Translations under genes and position numbers: made by a program
In this document: one piece after another, positions 30,078-38,300 of the stretch
How positions within the stretch are numbered: position 1 is the stretch's first letter
How the letters are laid out: each line of letters begins with the position of its first letter
The notes under the pieces: model-generated
Database searches by the model: none
What the model was told of the DNA's origin: nothing
What the model saw: only the letters and a program-made list of their open reading frames with translations
Assembly: GCA_026397175.1 (NCBI GenBank)
Contig: JAPLVK010000021.1
Coordinates: forward strand, 1-53,259
From: Candidatus Berkelbacteria bacterium
GTDB lineage: Bacteria; Patescibacteriota; UBA1384; DTJR01
DNA: 53,259 nt
Direction of reading: 5' to 3'

Positions 30078-30938
30078 ATGAAAAAGAACCTGATTGTTGG
30101 AGCGAGTTTAGGGCTTTCCGGAATCGAAGCAGTTATCTGCGACGATCAGTTTAATGAACTAGAAAAACAATCAAAACCGTTCCCGGGCCGGCTCGGCAAA
30201 GAATCAATCGTGGCCAAATTCGCCAAAGTGATTACATCGCTGACTGATTTTCACATGTGCTACGCGGTTGGCGTGGCACTACCGGCGGTTTTTGATAATT
30301 CCGACAAAAAAATTGTTTCATGTTCGATTAAAGAATTGGAGGGTGCAAATTTTTATCAGCTACTATCCAAAAGAATTGACAAGCCGATTTATGTTTTAAG
30401 AAGAAATTATTGTTCGCTTTTGGCCGAGCAGGCCTTCGGCGCGGCCAAAAATGTCCAAAACGCGGTTTTGGTTGAAATTGGGCGAGACATCGCCGCTTCG
30501 TTTTTATTTTCTGGCAAAATTTATCGTGGCTCAAACAATGCCGCGGGGCAAATTGATAAAATAATTGTTGATATAACCAGAGAGAAAAGAAACAAGGCGG
30601 GGGAGTTTGGCGCGCTGGTTTCGGGCGAAGGATTAGAGGCCTTGACCGGAAAATCAATTTATCAAATTTTAAAAGAAAGCCCGCAAAGCGAACTTGTGAA
30701 TAAACAAATTTTGCGCGACTTAAAAGAGAGTTTGATTACGGGACTTTATAATGTGAAATTATTATTTGATCCGGAAATTTTTATTATCAATGGCGATATC
30801 TTAGAAAATTTTCATTTGTTTAAAGCGTCGTTTGCCGATTTGAAAGTACCGATTATCAAAAGCGAGTTAGGCAAAACCGCGCCGGCTTTAGGAGCGGCCG
30901 TGGCGGCGTATAATCAAAGCAGAAGGAAAAGTTCATAA
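30078..30938 (+). CDS. ROK-family protein, probably degenerate
   Basis: A 286-residue protein with the ASKHA/ROK layout: NLIVGASLGLSGIEAVICDD (phosphate-1 region), VGVALPAVFDN, AVLVEIGRDIAASFLFSGKIYRGSNNAAGQI and PALGAAVAAYNQ at the end. The catalytic Asp of the usual END/ND motif is replaced (RRNYCSLLAEQAFG) and the zinc-binding cysteine cluster is missing. It may be a non-catalytic sugar sensor or an altered kinase. It precedes ruvA, from which it is separated by short-unit repeats. Confidence 0.65.
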   Translation: MKKNLIVGASLGLSGIEAVICDDQFNELEKQSKPFPGRLGKESIVAKFAKVITSLTDFHMCYAVGVALPAVFDNSDKKIVSCSIKELEGANFYQLLSKRIDKPIYVLRRNYCSLLAEQAFGAAKNVQNAVLVEIGRDIAASFLFSGKIYRGSNNAAGQIDKIIVDITREKRNKAGEFGALVSGEGLEALTGKSIYQILKESPQSELVNKQILRDLKESLITGLYNVKLLFDPEIFIINGDILENFHLFKASFADLKVPIIKSELGKTAPALGAAVAAYNQSRRKSS

Positions 30939-30970
30939 AGTAGAAAGTTCGTAAAGTTTATAAAGTAAAA
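30924..30970 (+). repeat. Short-unit intergenic repeat (AAGTTCGTAAAG type)
   Basis: Four consecutive units (AAGTTCATAAAGT, AGAAAGTTCGTAAAG, TTTATAAAGT) between the ROK-like gene and ruvA; the first unit overlaps the end of the ROK-like gene. Confidence 0.75.
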
Positions 30971-30982
30971 AGACAGAGAAAA

Positions 30983-31543
30983 ATGATCGGATACATCAAA
31001 GGAAAAATTGTGCATCGGGGGCAAAATTACGCGATTGTGAGTTGCGGAGATGTTGGCTATAAAATTTATTTGGACGAAAAAGTGCGAGCAAAAAAAGAAG
31101 TGGAATTATTTATTTATCATCAAATTCGCGAGGATGCGAGTGATTTGTATGGATTTGAAAAAGCGGCCGATTTGGAAATTTTCGAAATGCTACTTTGCGT
31201 TTCTGGCGTTGGGCCAAAAGTGGCGATGCTTCTGGTCAATGGGCTAGGCCGCGACAAAATAATTTCAGCAATTTCAAAATCAGACACCACTATATTTCGA
31301 TCGGTCCCGGGCATTGGTGCAAAAGTTGCCGCTAAAATTATCGTCGAGTTAAAAAGCAAAATTTCGAAAGGGGATTTTGGCGACGCATTTTTGCAAGACG
31401 AAGACGAAACCATCGAAGCGCTGGTTTCCTTGGGTCTTAAAAAACAAGAAATTATGCCGTTCATGCGCGAAATTCCAGACAGCGTAATTTCGGTTCAAGA
31501 CAAAGTAAAATACATTTTAAAAAACGCCGGCAAGAGAAAATAA
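30983..31543 (+). CDS. ruvA: Holliday junction DNA helicase subunit RuvA
   Basis: A 186-residue RuvA: the N-terminal OB fold (MIGYIKGKIVHRGQNYAIVSCGDVGYKIYL), two helix-hairpin-helix motifs (LLCVSGVGPKVAMLLVNGLG and FRSVPGIGAKVAAKIIVELK) and the C-terminal domain III that contacts RuvB (TIEALVSLGLKKQEIMPFM). ruvC lies 12 kb upstream and ruvB is not in the window. It is followed by recG after 23 bp. Confidence 0.95.
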   Translation: MIGYIKGKIVHRGQNYAIVSCGDVGYKIYLDEKVRAKKEVELFIYHQIREDASDLYGFEKAADLEIFEMLLCVSGVGPKVAMLLVNGLGRDKIISAISKSDTTIFRSVPGIGAKVAAKIIVELKSKISKGDFGDAFLQDEDETIEALVSLGLKKQEIMPFMREIPDSVISVQDKVKYILKNAGKRK

Positions 31544-31566
31544 AAATTTTGTACTAATCAATAATA

Positions 31567-33633
31567 ATGAAAAACATTAATGTTTCCGACTCAATTTTAA
31601 AAATTCCATTTGTTGGCCCAAAACAGGCCGAGGCCTTTGCGCGGCTCAACATTAAAACGGTCGAGGACTTATTATCAAACTTGCCCCGCGATATTGTTGA
31701 TTTAACAAAGACAATCGAAATTCAAAATTTGCGTCTCAAAATTAATGCTAAAGTTGCTATTTTGGCCAAAGTCAAAAGCACTTCAATTTTAAAAACGCCC
31801 AAAAGGCGAATGTGGATCGTTAATGCACTTTTGTCCGATAAGTCGGGATCGGTCGAGGCGATTTGGTTTAACCAGCCGTACATGCGAGAGACCCTGAAAC
31901 AGGGGAGTGAGTTCATTTTTTTCGGGACGGTTTCGTTTAATCAGACGGGTCGCAAAATAATTTTAAATAATCCGGAAATTTTTCCGAAATCCCAAATTTA
32001 TCCGATTTACGCGCAGACCGAAGGGCTGACCAGCAAGCAAATTTTGCGTGTCGTAAAATCGGCGCTAGAGACGGGATACAAAATCGAAGAATTTTTGGAC
32101 GATAACATTTTGCAAAAATACTCACTTTTAAACATGCAAGCGGCGACGAAAAGTTTGCACTTCCCCACCACGAAAGAAAATTTTCAAAAAGCCAAAGAAA
32201 GATTTATTTTTAATAATTTGCTTAATTTAATTTTGGCGAATTTATTTTTAAAAAACAAAAATAAAAACGAAAAATCATACAAAATTAAAGTTGACCAAAA
32301 GTTTGTCGAGAACTTTGTAAAATCACTCCCCTTCAAATTGACCAAAGATCAAAATAAAGTTGTTGCGGAGATTTTAAGCGACTTTCAAAAACCAAGTCCG
32401 ATGAATCGTCTTGTGCAAGGTGATGTCGGTTCGGGCAAAACCATTGTTGCTCTAATCGCCTCTTTGGTTGCAATTCAAAATAATTATCAAGTAGCGTGGA
32501 TGGCGCCGACCGAAATTTTGGCCAATCAACATTTTGAAACAATCAATAAATTTTTGAAATTGATTAAATCGAAAATTAAAGTCGGACTTATAACTTCGGC
32601 GACAAAGAAAAAATCCCAGCCAGATGGTCGGCCTCTGGCCGAGACCGCTGGTCTGCTAATCGGTACTCACGCTCTTATTCAAAAAGATGTCAAATTTAAA
32701 GCCCTGGCGCTTGTGATTGTGGACGAGCAACACCGTTTTGGCGTCAATCAGCGCGACGAACTTTTGCAATCAACCGCGGCTACGAACCAAAAAATAATTC
32801 CCCACTTTCTCTCTTTATCGGCCACTCCAATTCCCCGCTCGCTGGCCCATGTCATTTTTGGAAATTGCGATTTATCAATCATCGAAACCAAACCGATAGG
32901 CCGAAAACAGGTAAAGACCTATTTAATCCCCGAGCCAAAAAGAAATGATGCGTATAGATTTATTGACGAAAGAATCAAAGTGGGGGAACAGGCATTTATT
33001 ATTTGTCCGCTGATTGAAAATAATCAAGACGAACAAAATTTGATTCAAGAGAGTGTAAAAGCGGTTACGAAAGAAATTAATAATTTACAAAAAACAGCGC
33101 TGGCAAAAAGAAAAATATCAATGATTCACGGAAAGTTAAAATCAAAAGAAAAAGAAGAAATTATGGCTAAAATGCAAAATAAAAAAATTGATGTTTTGGT
33201 TTCGACCTCCGTGGTTGAGGTTGGCGTTGATGTTAAAGACGCCACGATTATGATGATCGAAGACGCCGAAAATTTTGGGCTTTCGCAGCTCCATCAATTT
33301 CGCGGACGAGTCGGCCGCAGCGATTTGCAATCGTATTGTTTTTTGTTTTGTAGAAATTTAGAAAATGAAAAAACCAAAGCGCGACTGAAAGCGTTTGTCC
33401 GGTCTTTTGATGGCTTCAAACTGGCCGAAATGGATTTAAAACAAAGAGGCCCGGGTGCGCTATTTTCTTTTGAACAATCCGGTTTTAAAGGAATCAATCC
33501 ATTTTGGTTTGAAAACTCAAAAGTTCTCGCGGCTTCTTCTCTGGCGGCCAATGAATTAATAGATGATTTGGACCACAATGATTTTTTAAAAACAAAAGTT
33601 CTAAAATTACTCGAAACGGACCATACGGAATAG
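31567..33633 (+). CDS. recG: ATP-dependent DNA helicase RecG
   Basis: A 688-residue RecG, which remodels stalled replication forks. The N-terminal wedge OB domain (VAILAKVKSTSILKTPKRRMWIVNALLSDKSGSVEAIWFNQPYM), the helicase core with Walker A GDVGSGKT, the DEQH box (VIVDEQHRFGV), GTHALIQ, SATPIPRSLA, SVVEVGVDV and QFRGRVGRSD. The segment between the helicase strands at about 352-366 (KKSQPDGRPLAETAG) replaces the usual hydrophilic helix and is encoded by G+C-rich, partly palindromic DNA. It forms a likely operon with ruvA. Confidence 0.96.
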   Translation: MKNINVSDSILKIPFVGPKQAEAFARLNIKTVEDLLSNLPRDIVDLTKTIEIQNLRLKINAKVAILAKVKSTSILKTPKRRMWIVNALLSDKSGSVEAIWFNQPYMRETLKQGSEFIFFGTVSFNQTGRKIILNNPEIFPKSQIYPIYAQTEGLTSKQILRVVKSALETGYKIEEFLDDNILQKYSLLNMQAATKSLHFPTTKENFQKAKERFIFNNLLNLILANLFLKNKNKNEKSYKIKVDQKFVENFVKSLPFKLTKDQNKVVAEILSDFQKPSPMNRLVQGDVGSGKTIVALIASLVAIQNNYQVAWMAPTEILANQHFETINKFLKLIKSKIKVGLITSATKKKSQPDGRPLAETAGLLIGTHALIQKDVKFKALALVIVDEQHRFGVNQRDELLQSTAATNQKIIPHFLSLSATPIPRSLAHVIFGNCDLSIIETKPIGRKQVKTYLIPEPKRNDAYRFIDERIKVGEQAFIICPLIENNQDEQNLIQESVKAVTKEINNLQKTALAKRKISMIHGKLKSKEKEEIMAKMQNKKIDVLVSTSVVEVGVDVKDATIMMIEDAENFGLSQLHQFRGRVGRSDLQSYCFLFCRNLENEKTKARLKAFVRSFDGFKLAEMDLKQRGPGALFSFEQSGFKGINPFWFENSKVLAASSLAANELIDDLDHNDFLKTKVLKLLETDHTE
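32618..32656. repeat. Partly palindromic segment inside recG
   Basis: CCAG and GGTCGGCC are mirrored by GGCCGAGACC and CTGG around TCT. The segment is G+C-richer than the rest of recG and keeps the frame. Confidence 0.35.
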
Positions 33634-33639
33634 AAAATA

Positions 33640-33690
33640 ATTAAACGATTAGACAATTAAACAATTGCTCAATTGAATAATTAATAATTG
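33640..33690 (+). repeat. AATTG-unit intergenic repeat after recG
   Basis: Repeated ATTAAACGATTAGACAATTA / CAATTG / AATAATT units. Comparable AT-rich unit clusters lie at 1180-1265 and 4140-4210. Confidence 0.5.
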
Positions 33691-33703
33691 TTTTTTGCGG
33701 GGA

Positions 33704-33732
33704 TTGACATCAGATCTAATAACTGGTTTAAT
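33704..33732 (+). promoter_or_regulatory. Promoter of the 33805-34350 gene
   Basis: TTGACA (33704-33709), a 17-bp spacer and TTTAAT (33727-33732). Confidence 0.75.
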
Positions 33733-33804
33733 TATTTCTCATGCGGTTAAGCTTTAGCTCCCGTATGCAGTTACTTGACTATCAGTCAAAAGGAAGTGAT
33801 AGAA

Positions 33805-34350
33805 TTGGCAAATGACGCCGAAGTTCATCTGAAAGGTTGGTTGTCTATAGCCAACCGCATTCATCCATTTTGTACGGAATATCTCCGGAGGATACAGGAC
33901 TTTGTGGCCCACGGTTGTCCATCTTTGGACACTATCCCCGATCCGTACACCTTCCCGAGTGAAGATGAGCTTATAGCACGGCTTGGATGTCTTGGCACAG
34001 GTGTGGCTAATTATTTCCCATTTGTGGCCAAACAGTTTGGTGGAAAGACAATCGATGTGGTTGGGGGTTCAAAGGTTTTGGCTGGTATCCATGTGGATTA
34101 TGCCAAATCGAACGACCTTGATCCACTACTGGATGATGTGCTTGGACTGCTTACAATTCCGATTGTGCTTGTGGTCATTGATGATTCAAAATACCGTAAT
34201 GGTGTTTTGAAGCTGGTTTCGTCCTTCCAACGGCGTGGCTGTCAGATTGCGAATCAGGCCATCGAGGCAGTCGGTGCTATGGCCGATCATGGGGTCCGTC
34301 ATACTGCTAAGTATCAACGCCACCGCAAAAGAGACCCCGAAAAGAGATGA
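33805..34350 (+). CDS. Hypothetical protein in G+C-richer cassette
   Basis: A soluble protein of about 181 residues, mostly helical in the first half (HLKGWLSIANRIHPFCTEYLRRIQDF), with a hydrophobic stretch (LLDDVLGLLTIPIVLVVIDDSKY) and a basic C-terminus (HRKRDPEKR). I do not recognise the family. The start is uncertain: AAGGA (33790-33794) fits TTG 33805 with 10-bp spacing, but GTG 33796 and TTG 33775 are in frame. It has its own promoter, and a candidate small RNA promoter follows the stop. Confidence 0.55.
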   Translation: MANDAEVHLKGWLSIANRIHPFCTEYLRRIQDFVAHGCPSLDTIPDPYTFPSEDELIARLGCLGTGVANYFPFVAKQFGGKTIDVVGGSKVLAGIHVDYAKSNDLDPLLDDVLGLLTIPIVLVVIDDSKYRNGVLKLVSSFQRRGCQIANQAIEAVGAMADHGVRHTAKYQRHRKRDPEKR

Positions 34351-34364
34351 TCACCAAACCATCC

Positions 34365-34392
34365 TTGACAGCTTTACTTTTCCCGCTATAAT
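34365..34392 (+). promoter_or_regulatory. Consensus promoter of a candidate small RNA
   Basis: Perfect TTGACA (34365-34370), a 16-bp spacer and perfect TATAAT (34387-34392), starting 14 bp after a stop codon. Confidence 0.85.
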
Positions 34393-34398
34393 CTCTTT

Positions 34399-34512
34399 TA
34401 GTTTGCCGATAACCCAAGCCAACTTGAGACCTTACGGAGCTCGATGGCATGCTTGGGCGGCAAACTCTCTAGGGGCCTTGAAAGCAGTGCTTTCTCGGCC
34501 CCTCTTGCTTTT
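34399..34512 (+). ncRNA. Candidate structured small RNA with intrinsic terminator
   Basis: Transcription from the promoter above would give an RNA of about 110 nt. A long-range helix TTTGCCG/CGGCAAA encloses CCCAAGC/GCTTGGG, and the 3' end is a hairpin (AGGGGCC, GAAAGC / GCTTTC, GGCCCCT) followed by CTTGCTTTT. No long ORF lies inside. It does not show the SRP, tmRNA or RNase P signatures. It could instead be the leader or terminator between the flanking genes. Confidence 0.6.
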
Positions 34513-34540
34513 AAAAATGGTTATGTGCATAATTTAGATA

Positions 34541-35065
34541 ATGGACAAGAAGGATAAGAAAGACAAGAACTCGCAAAAATCGGAAGTGATTAAATATGTT
34601 TTGCTGTCTGTTGTCGCTGCCGCAATTTTAGTCGGCAGTTTTTTTCTTTTTTGGCAAATTCAAAAACAAAACAAGCCGGTAGCAGATCCTTACGCCACGG
34701 CGGATAAAATGCAATCCGAAGTCAGCTCTTTAAACAAAAAAATTGATGATTTAAACAAAGCGCTCGAGGACGCGAAAAAAGAAAATGTCGAAACAAATGT
34801 AACAACCTCAACTAAGTCGGGCAGTTCGGGCAGCGTGGCCGGCGCGTCAACAGATAGCTTAAATGAAACTTCGGGGCTTGTTAATATCAACAGCGCGTCA
34901 TTGACGCAGCTCGACACTCTCCCCGGCATCGGCGCGGCTTACTCGCAAAGAATTGTTGATTATCGCGACGCAAACGGTGGATTCAAATCGACCGAAGAGC
35001 TCAAGAACATCAAAGGAATCGGCGATAAGACATTCGACAAACTCAAGGATCTGGTGACGATATAG
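34541..35065 (+). CDS. comEA: ComEA-like DNA-binding competence protein
   Basis: A 174-residue protein with a cytoplasmic basic start, one membrane segment (YVLLSVVAAAILVGSFFLFW), a coiled-coil and Ser/Thr linker, and a C-terminal double helix-hairpin-helix domain: LVNINSASLTQLDTLPGIGAAYSQRIVDYRDANGGFKSTEELKNIKGIGDKTFDKLKDLV. ComEA receptors bind double-stranded DNA at the membrane and pass it to ComEC, encoded at 10-12 kb. Confidence 0.93.
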   Translation: MDKKDKKDKNSQKSEVIKYVLLSVVAAAILVGSFFLFWQIQKQNKPVADPYATADKMQSEVSSLNKKIDDLNKALEDAKKENVETNVTTSTKSGSSGSVAGASTDSLNETSGLVNINSASLTQLDTLPGIGAAYSQRIVDYRDANGGFKSTEELKNIKGIGDKTFDKLKDLVTI

Positions 35066-35145
35066 TAAGTTTATAAAGTTAAAAAGTTCATCCCACTTCA
35101 CTCAAAGAGCTACGAGGGACAGGCAAAGTTTATAAAGCAAAATTA
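35066..35145 (+). repeat. Short-unit intergenic repeat (AAGTTTATAAAG type)
   Basis: Units AGTTTATAAAGTTA, AAAAGTTCAT and AAAGTTTATAAAG flank a short inverted stretch after comEA. The gene-free stretch 35066-35370 also holds a terminator and the ribosome site of the giant gene. Confidence 0.6.
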
Positions 35146-35207
35146 GAGATTTATAAATCCAATTTTTCTTGATTTAGACCAGATAAACTGATATGACTCT
35201 AGACAAG

Positions 35208-35231
35208 GAGGCGTTTACGCCTCTGTTTTTA
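35208..35231 (+). terminator. Rho-independent terminator before the giant surface gene
   Basis: GAGGCG/CGCCTC with a 4-nt loop, followed by TGTTTTTA. It separates comEA from the downstream gene. Confidence 0.75.
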
Positions 35232-35370
35232 TACTTAACTCTTCACGACCATTGATAAGATAGTGTCCTCTGTTTTTTACAATTAAATTTTGGTAAAATT
35301 TAGCTAATGAAAACAGAATAGAAACCCTTTTTCCGGTTTTCAGAATTTTTTGTGTTTATTAAGGAGGAAA

Positions 35371-38300
35371 TTGAGGGGAATTTTTAAAAAGTTTCGACGA
35401 ATGGGCTCTCGGTTGAGACTCTCGTCCGGTATTCATAGAACCGGAAAGAGGTTAACTGTGTCGTCTAGGGCAACAATTTTTTCATTATTGTCGGTTGTCC
35501 TAATTTTTGCATCTACCACGGCTCTTGTGTTTGTTTTTCAGCAGAAACCAGCCATGGCAACAACCAGCTGGGTGGTGAGCGGAGCGGGAAACAACGATTA
35601 TAACGGCACTTACACCGAGAGCGGGACTTACGGATCGAACAACAAAGCAGCATACACGAATGGGGCGAAATGGCTGTTTAACGATCGAGAAGATATGACG
35701 GGCCAAGATCTTTGGTGTCTCGATTCAAGCAAGTACAATGTTATGGAAACTGGCAAAGGTGATTGTGCTTATGCCTCGTACAGTACGGATCTGCCTGGCT
35801 CTTGGTTTAATGCTAACTCTTCAGAACCTGCTCCGACTGTCAGTGCACCTGCCTCCGGTATCACCATCTCCGGCACTTGTAAGCAATACGATGAAGCGAC
35901 TAATTGTGCCGATTCGGAGACGGTAAAAGTCGCGGTTAACGGCACACTTCAAGCCCAAACAGGAGCAACCTCAAGTGGTGCATGGAGTATCGCCGGTGTT
36001 ACCGCTTCAAGCTCTGGTGATGTCATTACTGTCTTTGTTGACGTCGCCGCCGATGCCAATGAAGCCAATGCTGTAACTAAATATGATGGAACTGGTGATA
36101 TTACTGATATCAATTTATTTGAACGCCACTTATCAATCGGCTCTGCCGATAATCAAACAATTACCAATGCTAATCTATCTCAATACGATAATTCCGTATC
36201 AAGCGACGAAGACATTTTCTTTGAAGTTGACGCCAATAACGATCTAACCATTCCAGCCACCAGCACCCAAACTGCTACTGATCAAATAATCATTATCAAA
36301 GCTTCTAATACTTACCAACCCGATTCATCTTCGTCAGGCAATGTTACAACACCAAACCTCGCTATCCCAACTTCCGCCACTTTAACCGCTGATGGTAATA
36401 CTATTACCTTAACTGCCAGCGGGACTCCGTTTGTTAAAACCGGAACATTTACAGCCGGAACCTCAACCTTCAAATATACAGGAGCTGGAAACACAACGGT
36501 TGCGGCTGCGACTTATAATAATTTAGAGACAAGCCCGTCGGGTTCAGCGTCGTTACCATCTTCAGTCAGCGTGACAGGTGCTGGAACCTCCGCTTATAAC
36601 GGTGTTTATGCTCCCAATGGCACTTACGGCGGTGTCACGGCTTATAACTATAGTAGCTATTGGATATATGCCCCGGGCTCTTATTGGTATATGAGTCAGA
36701 CTCTCGGTGGCACAGGTGGAGACGTTGCCTACTATAGCAACGCCAATTGTGAAAATCCTTGGACGCTGACTTGGAATGTGAATACCGGAGACAACCCAGC
36801 ACCAACTGTCGCAGAAACATCTTCTGCTTCGACTTACACCTTCGCTTCAGGCACAACAAATGTTAATGGCGCTTACACCAATGGTGATGGAACTCACGCA
36901 GTTAATACAACTGCCGATACTAACGATCCAACACTAAATATTGATGGTGCTTATACTAATTCTGCTTCTACTACCTTTGTTGCTTCTGCTTCAGCCGCCT
37001 TCTCAGTTGCTTCAGACTATACAAACAATGGTATTTTTACCGACTCTGCCGGCACCCTAACTCTCGATGGTCAAGGATTGCAAACTATTACTGCCAATGG
37101 CACCGATGCCAGTCATGATTTCAAAAATCTAACAATTACAAATGCTTCTGCCGCTGGTGTCTCTTTTGCCGATTCAGCAACCGTAACAGGAACCTTTACC
37201 GACACAACCGCATCAAGCAAAGTTACTTTTCATTCAACATCTACCTATGCTTTTAATGCCATATCAATAAACGGTCAAGCTATTGGAACACGAGTCACTC
37301 TGACTTCTTCAACTGGCGCTTCCGCATGGAATCTTAATGTTACCGAAGCGTCTCCGGTTGCTTCAAATGTTTCGGTTAAGGATTCTAATGCCAACAAAGA
37401 CATTAACGCAACTACCGGTGGTTACGATGCAACAGGAAATACTCATTGGTTGTTTCCTGCTACCGCCCCGACTGTTTCTTCTATTGATCCAACTTCCGGT
37501 TCGATTGCCGGCGGGACAAGTGTAACTATTACTGGAACAAATTTTGTAGCAGGTTATTCAGACGGAACTGGTGGAACAATTACTCATGATGGGCTTTACA
37601 CGGTTCACACATTTACTACAAGTGGTACTTTCATCGCGCCTGCCAATATTAGTGCTGAAGTTCTGGTAGTCGCCGGCGGCGGCGGTGGTGGTGGTTCAAG
37701 GGGCGCAGGCGGCGGTGCAGGTGGCTTAATCTACAATGCTTCTTATGCTATTACAGCGGGTAATAAAACTGTAACTGTTGGTAATGGCGGCGATGGCGGT
37801 GCAGACAGCGGAGCGCACGGAGGTAGTGGAGAAAATTCTGTATTTAATGACCAAACTGCTATCGGTGGTGGTTATGGCGCTGGCGCTGCTTCTACTTCAG
37901 GGGATAACGGAGGATCTGGCGGCGGTGCGGTTGCCGGTGGAAGTATAGGAACAGGGAGTCAAGGTTCGGATGGTGGAACGGGTGCCGGACCAAGTCATTA
38001 TGGCGGCGGTGGCGGAGGAGGTTCCGGTGGAGTTGGTGCTGATGGTTCTTCGTCCGGATCTGCCGAAGCGGCTGGAGGTATAGGAATAGCAAAAACAATT
38101 TCTGGCTCTTCTGTAACTTATGCCGCCGGCGGCGCTGGAGGACATAATGACATCAGAGACCAAGTAGGAGCTACTGGTGGAGCAAATACTGGAAATGGTG
38201 GCGGTGGCGGACAAAATTTAACAGTGGCGGGTGCCGGCGGTGCCGGCGGTTCGGGAATTATCATTGTGAGATATCTGACACCAAGCCCAAATAATGTTAC

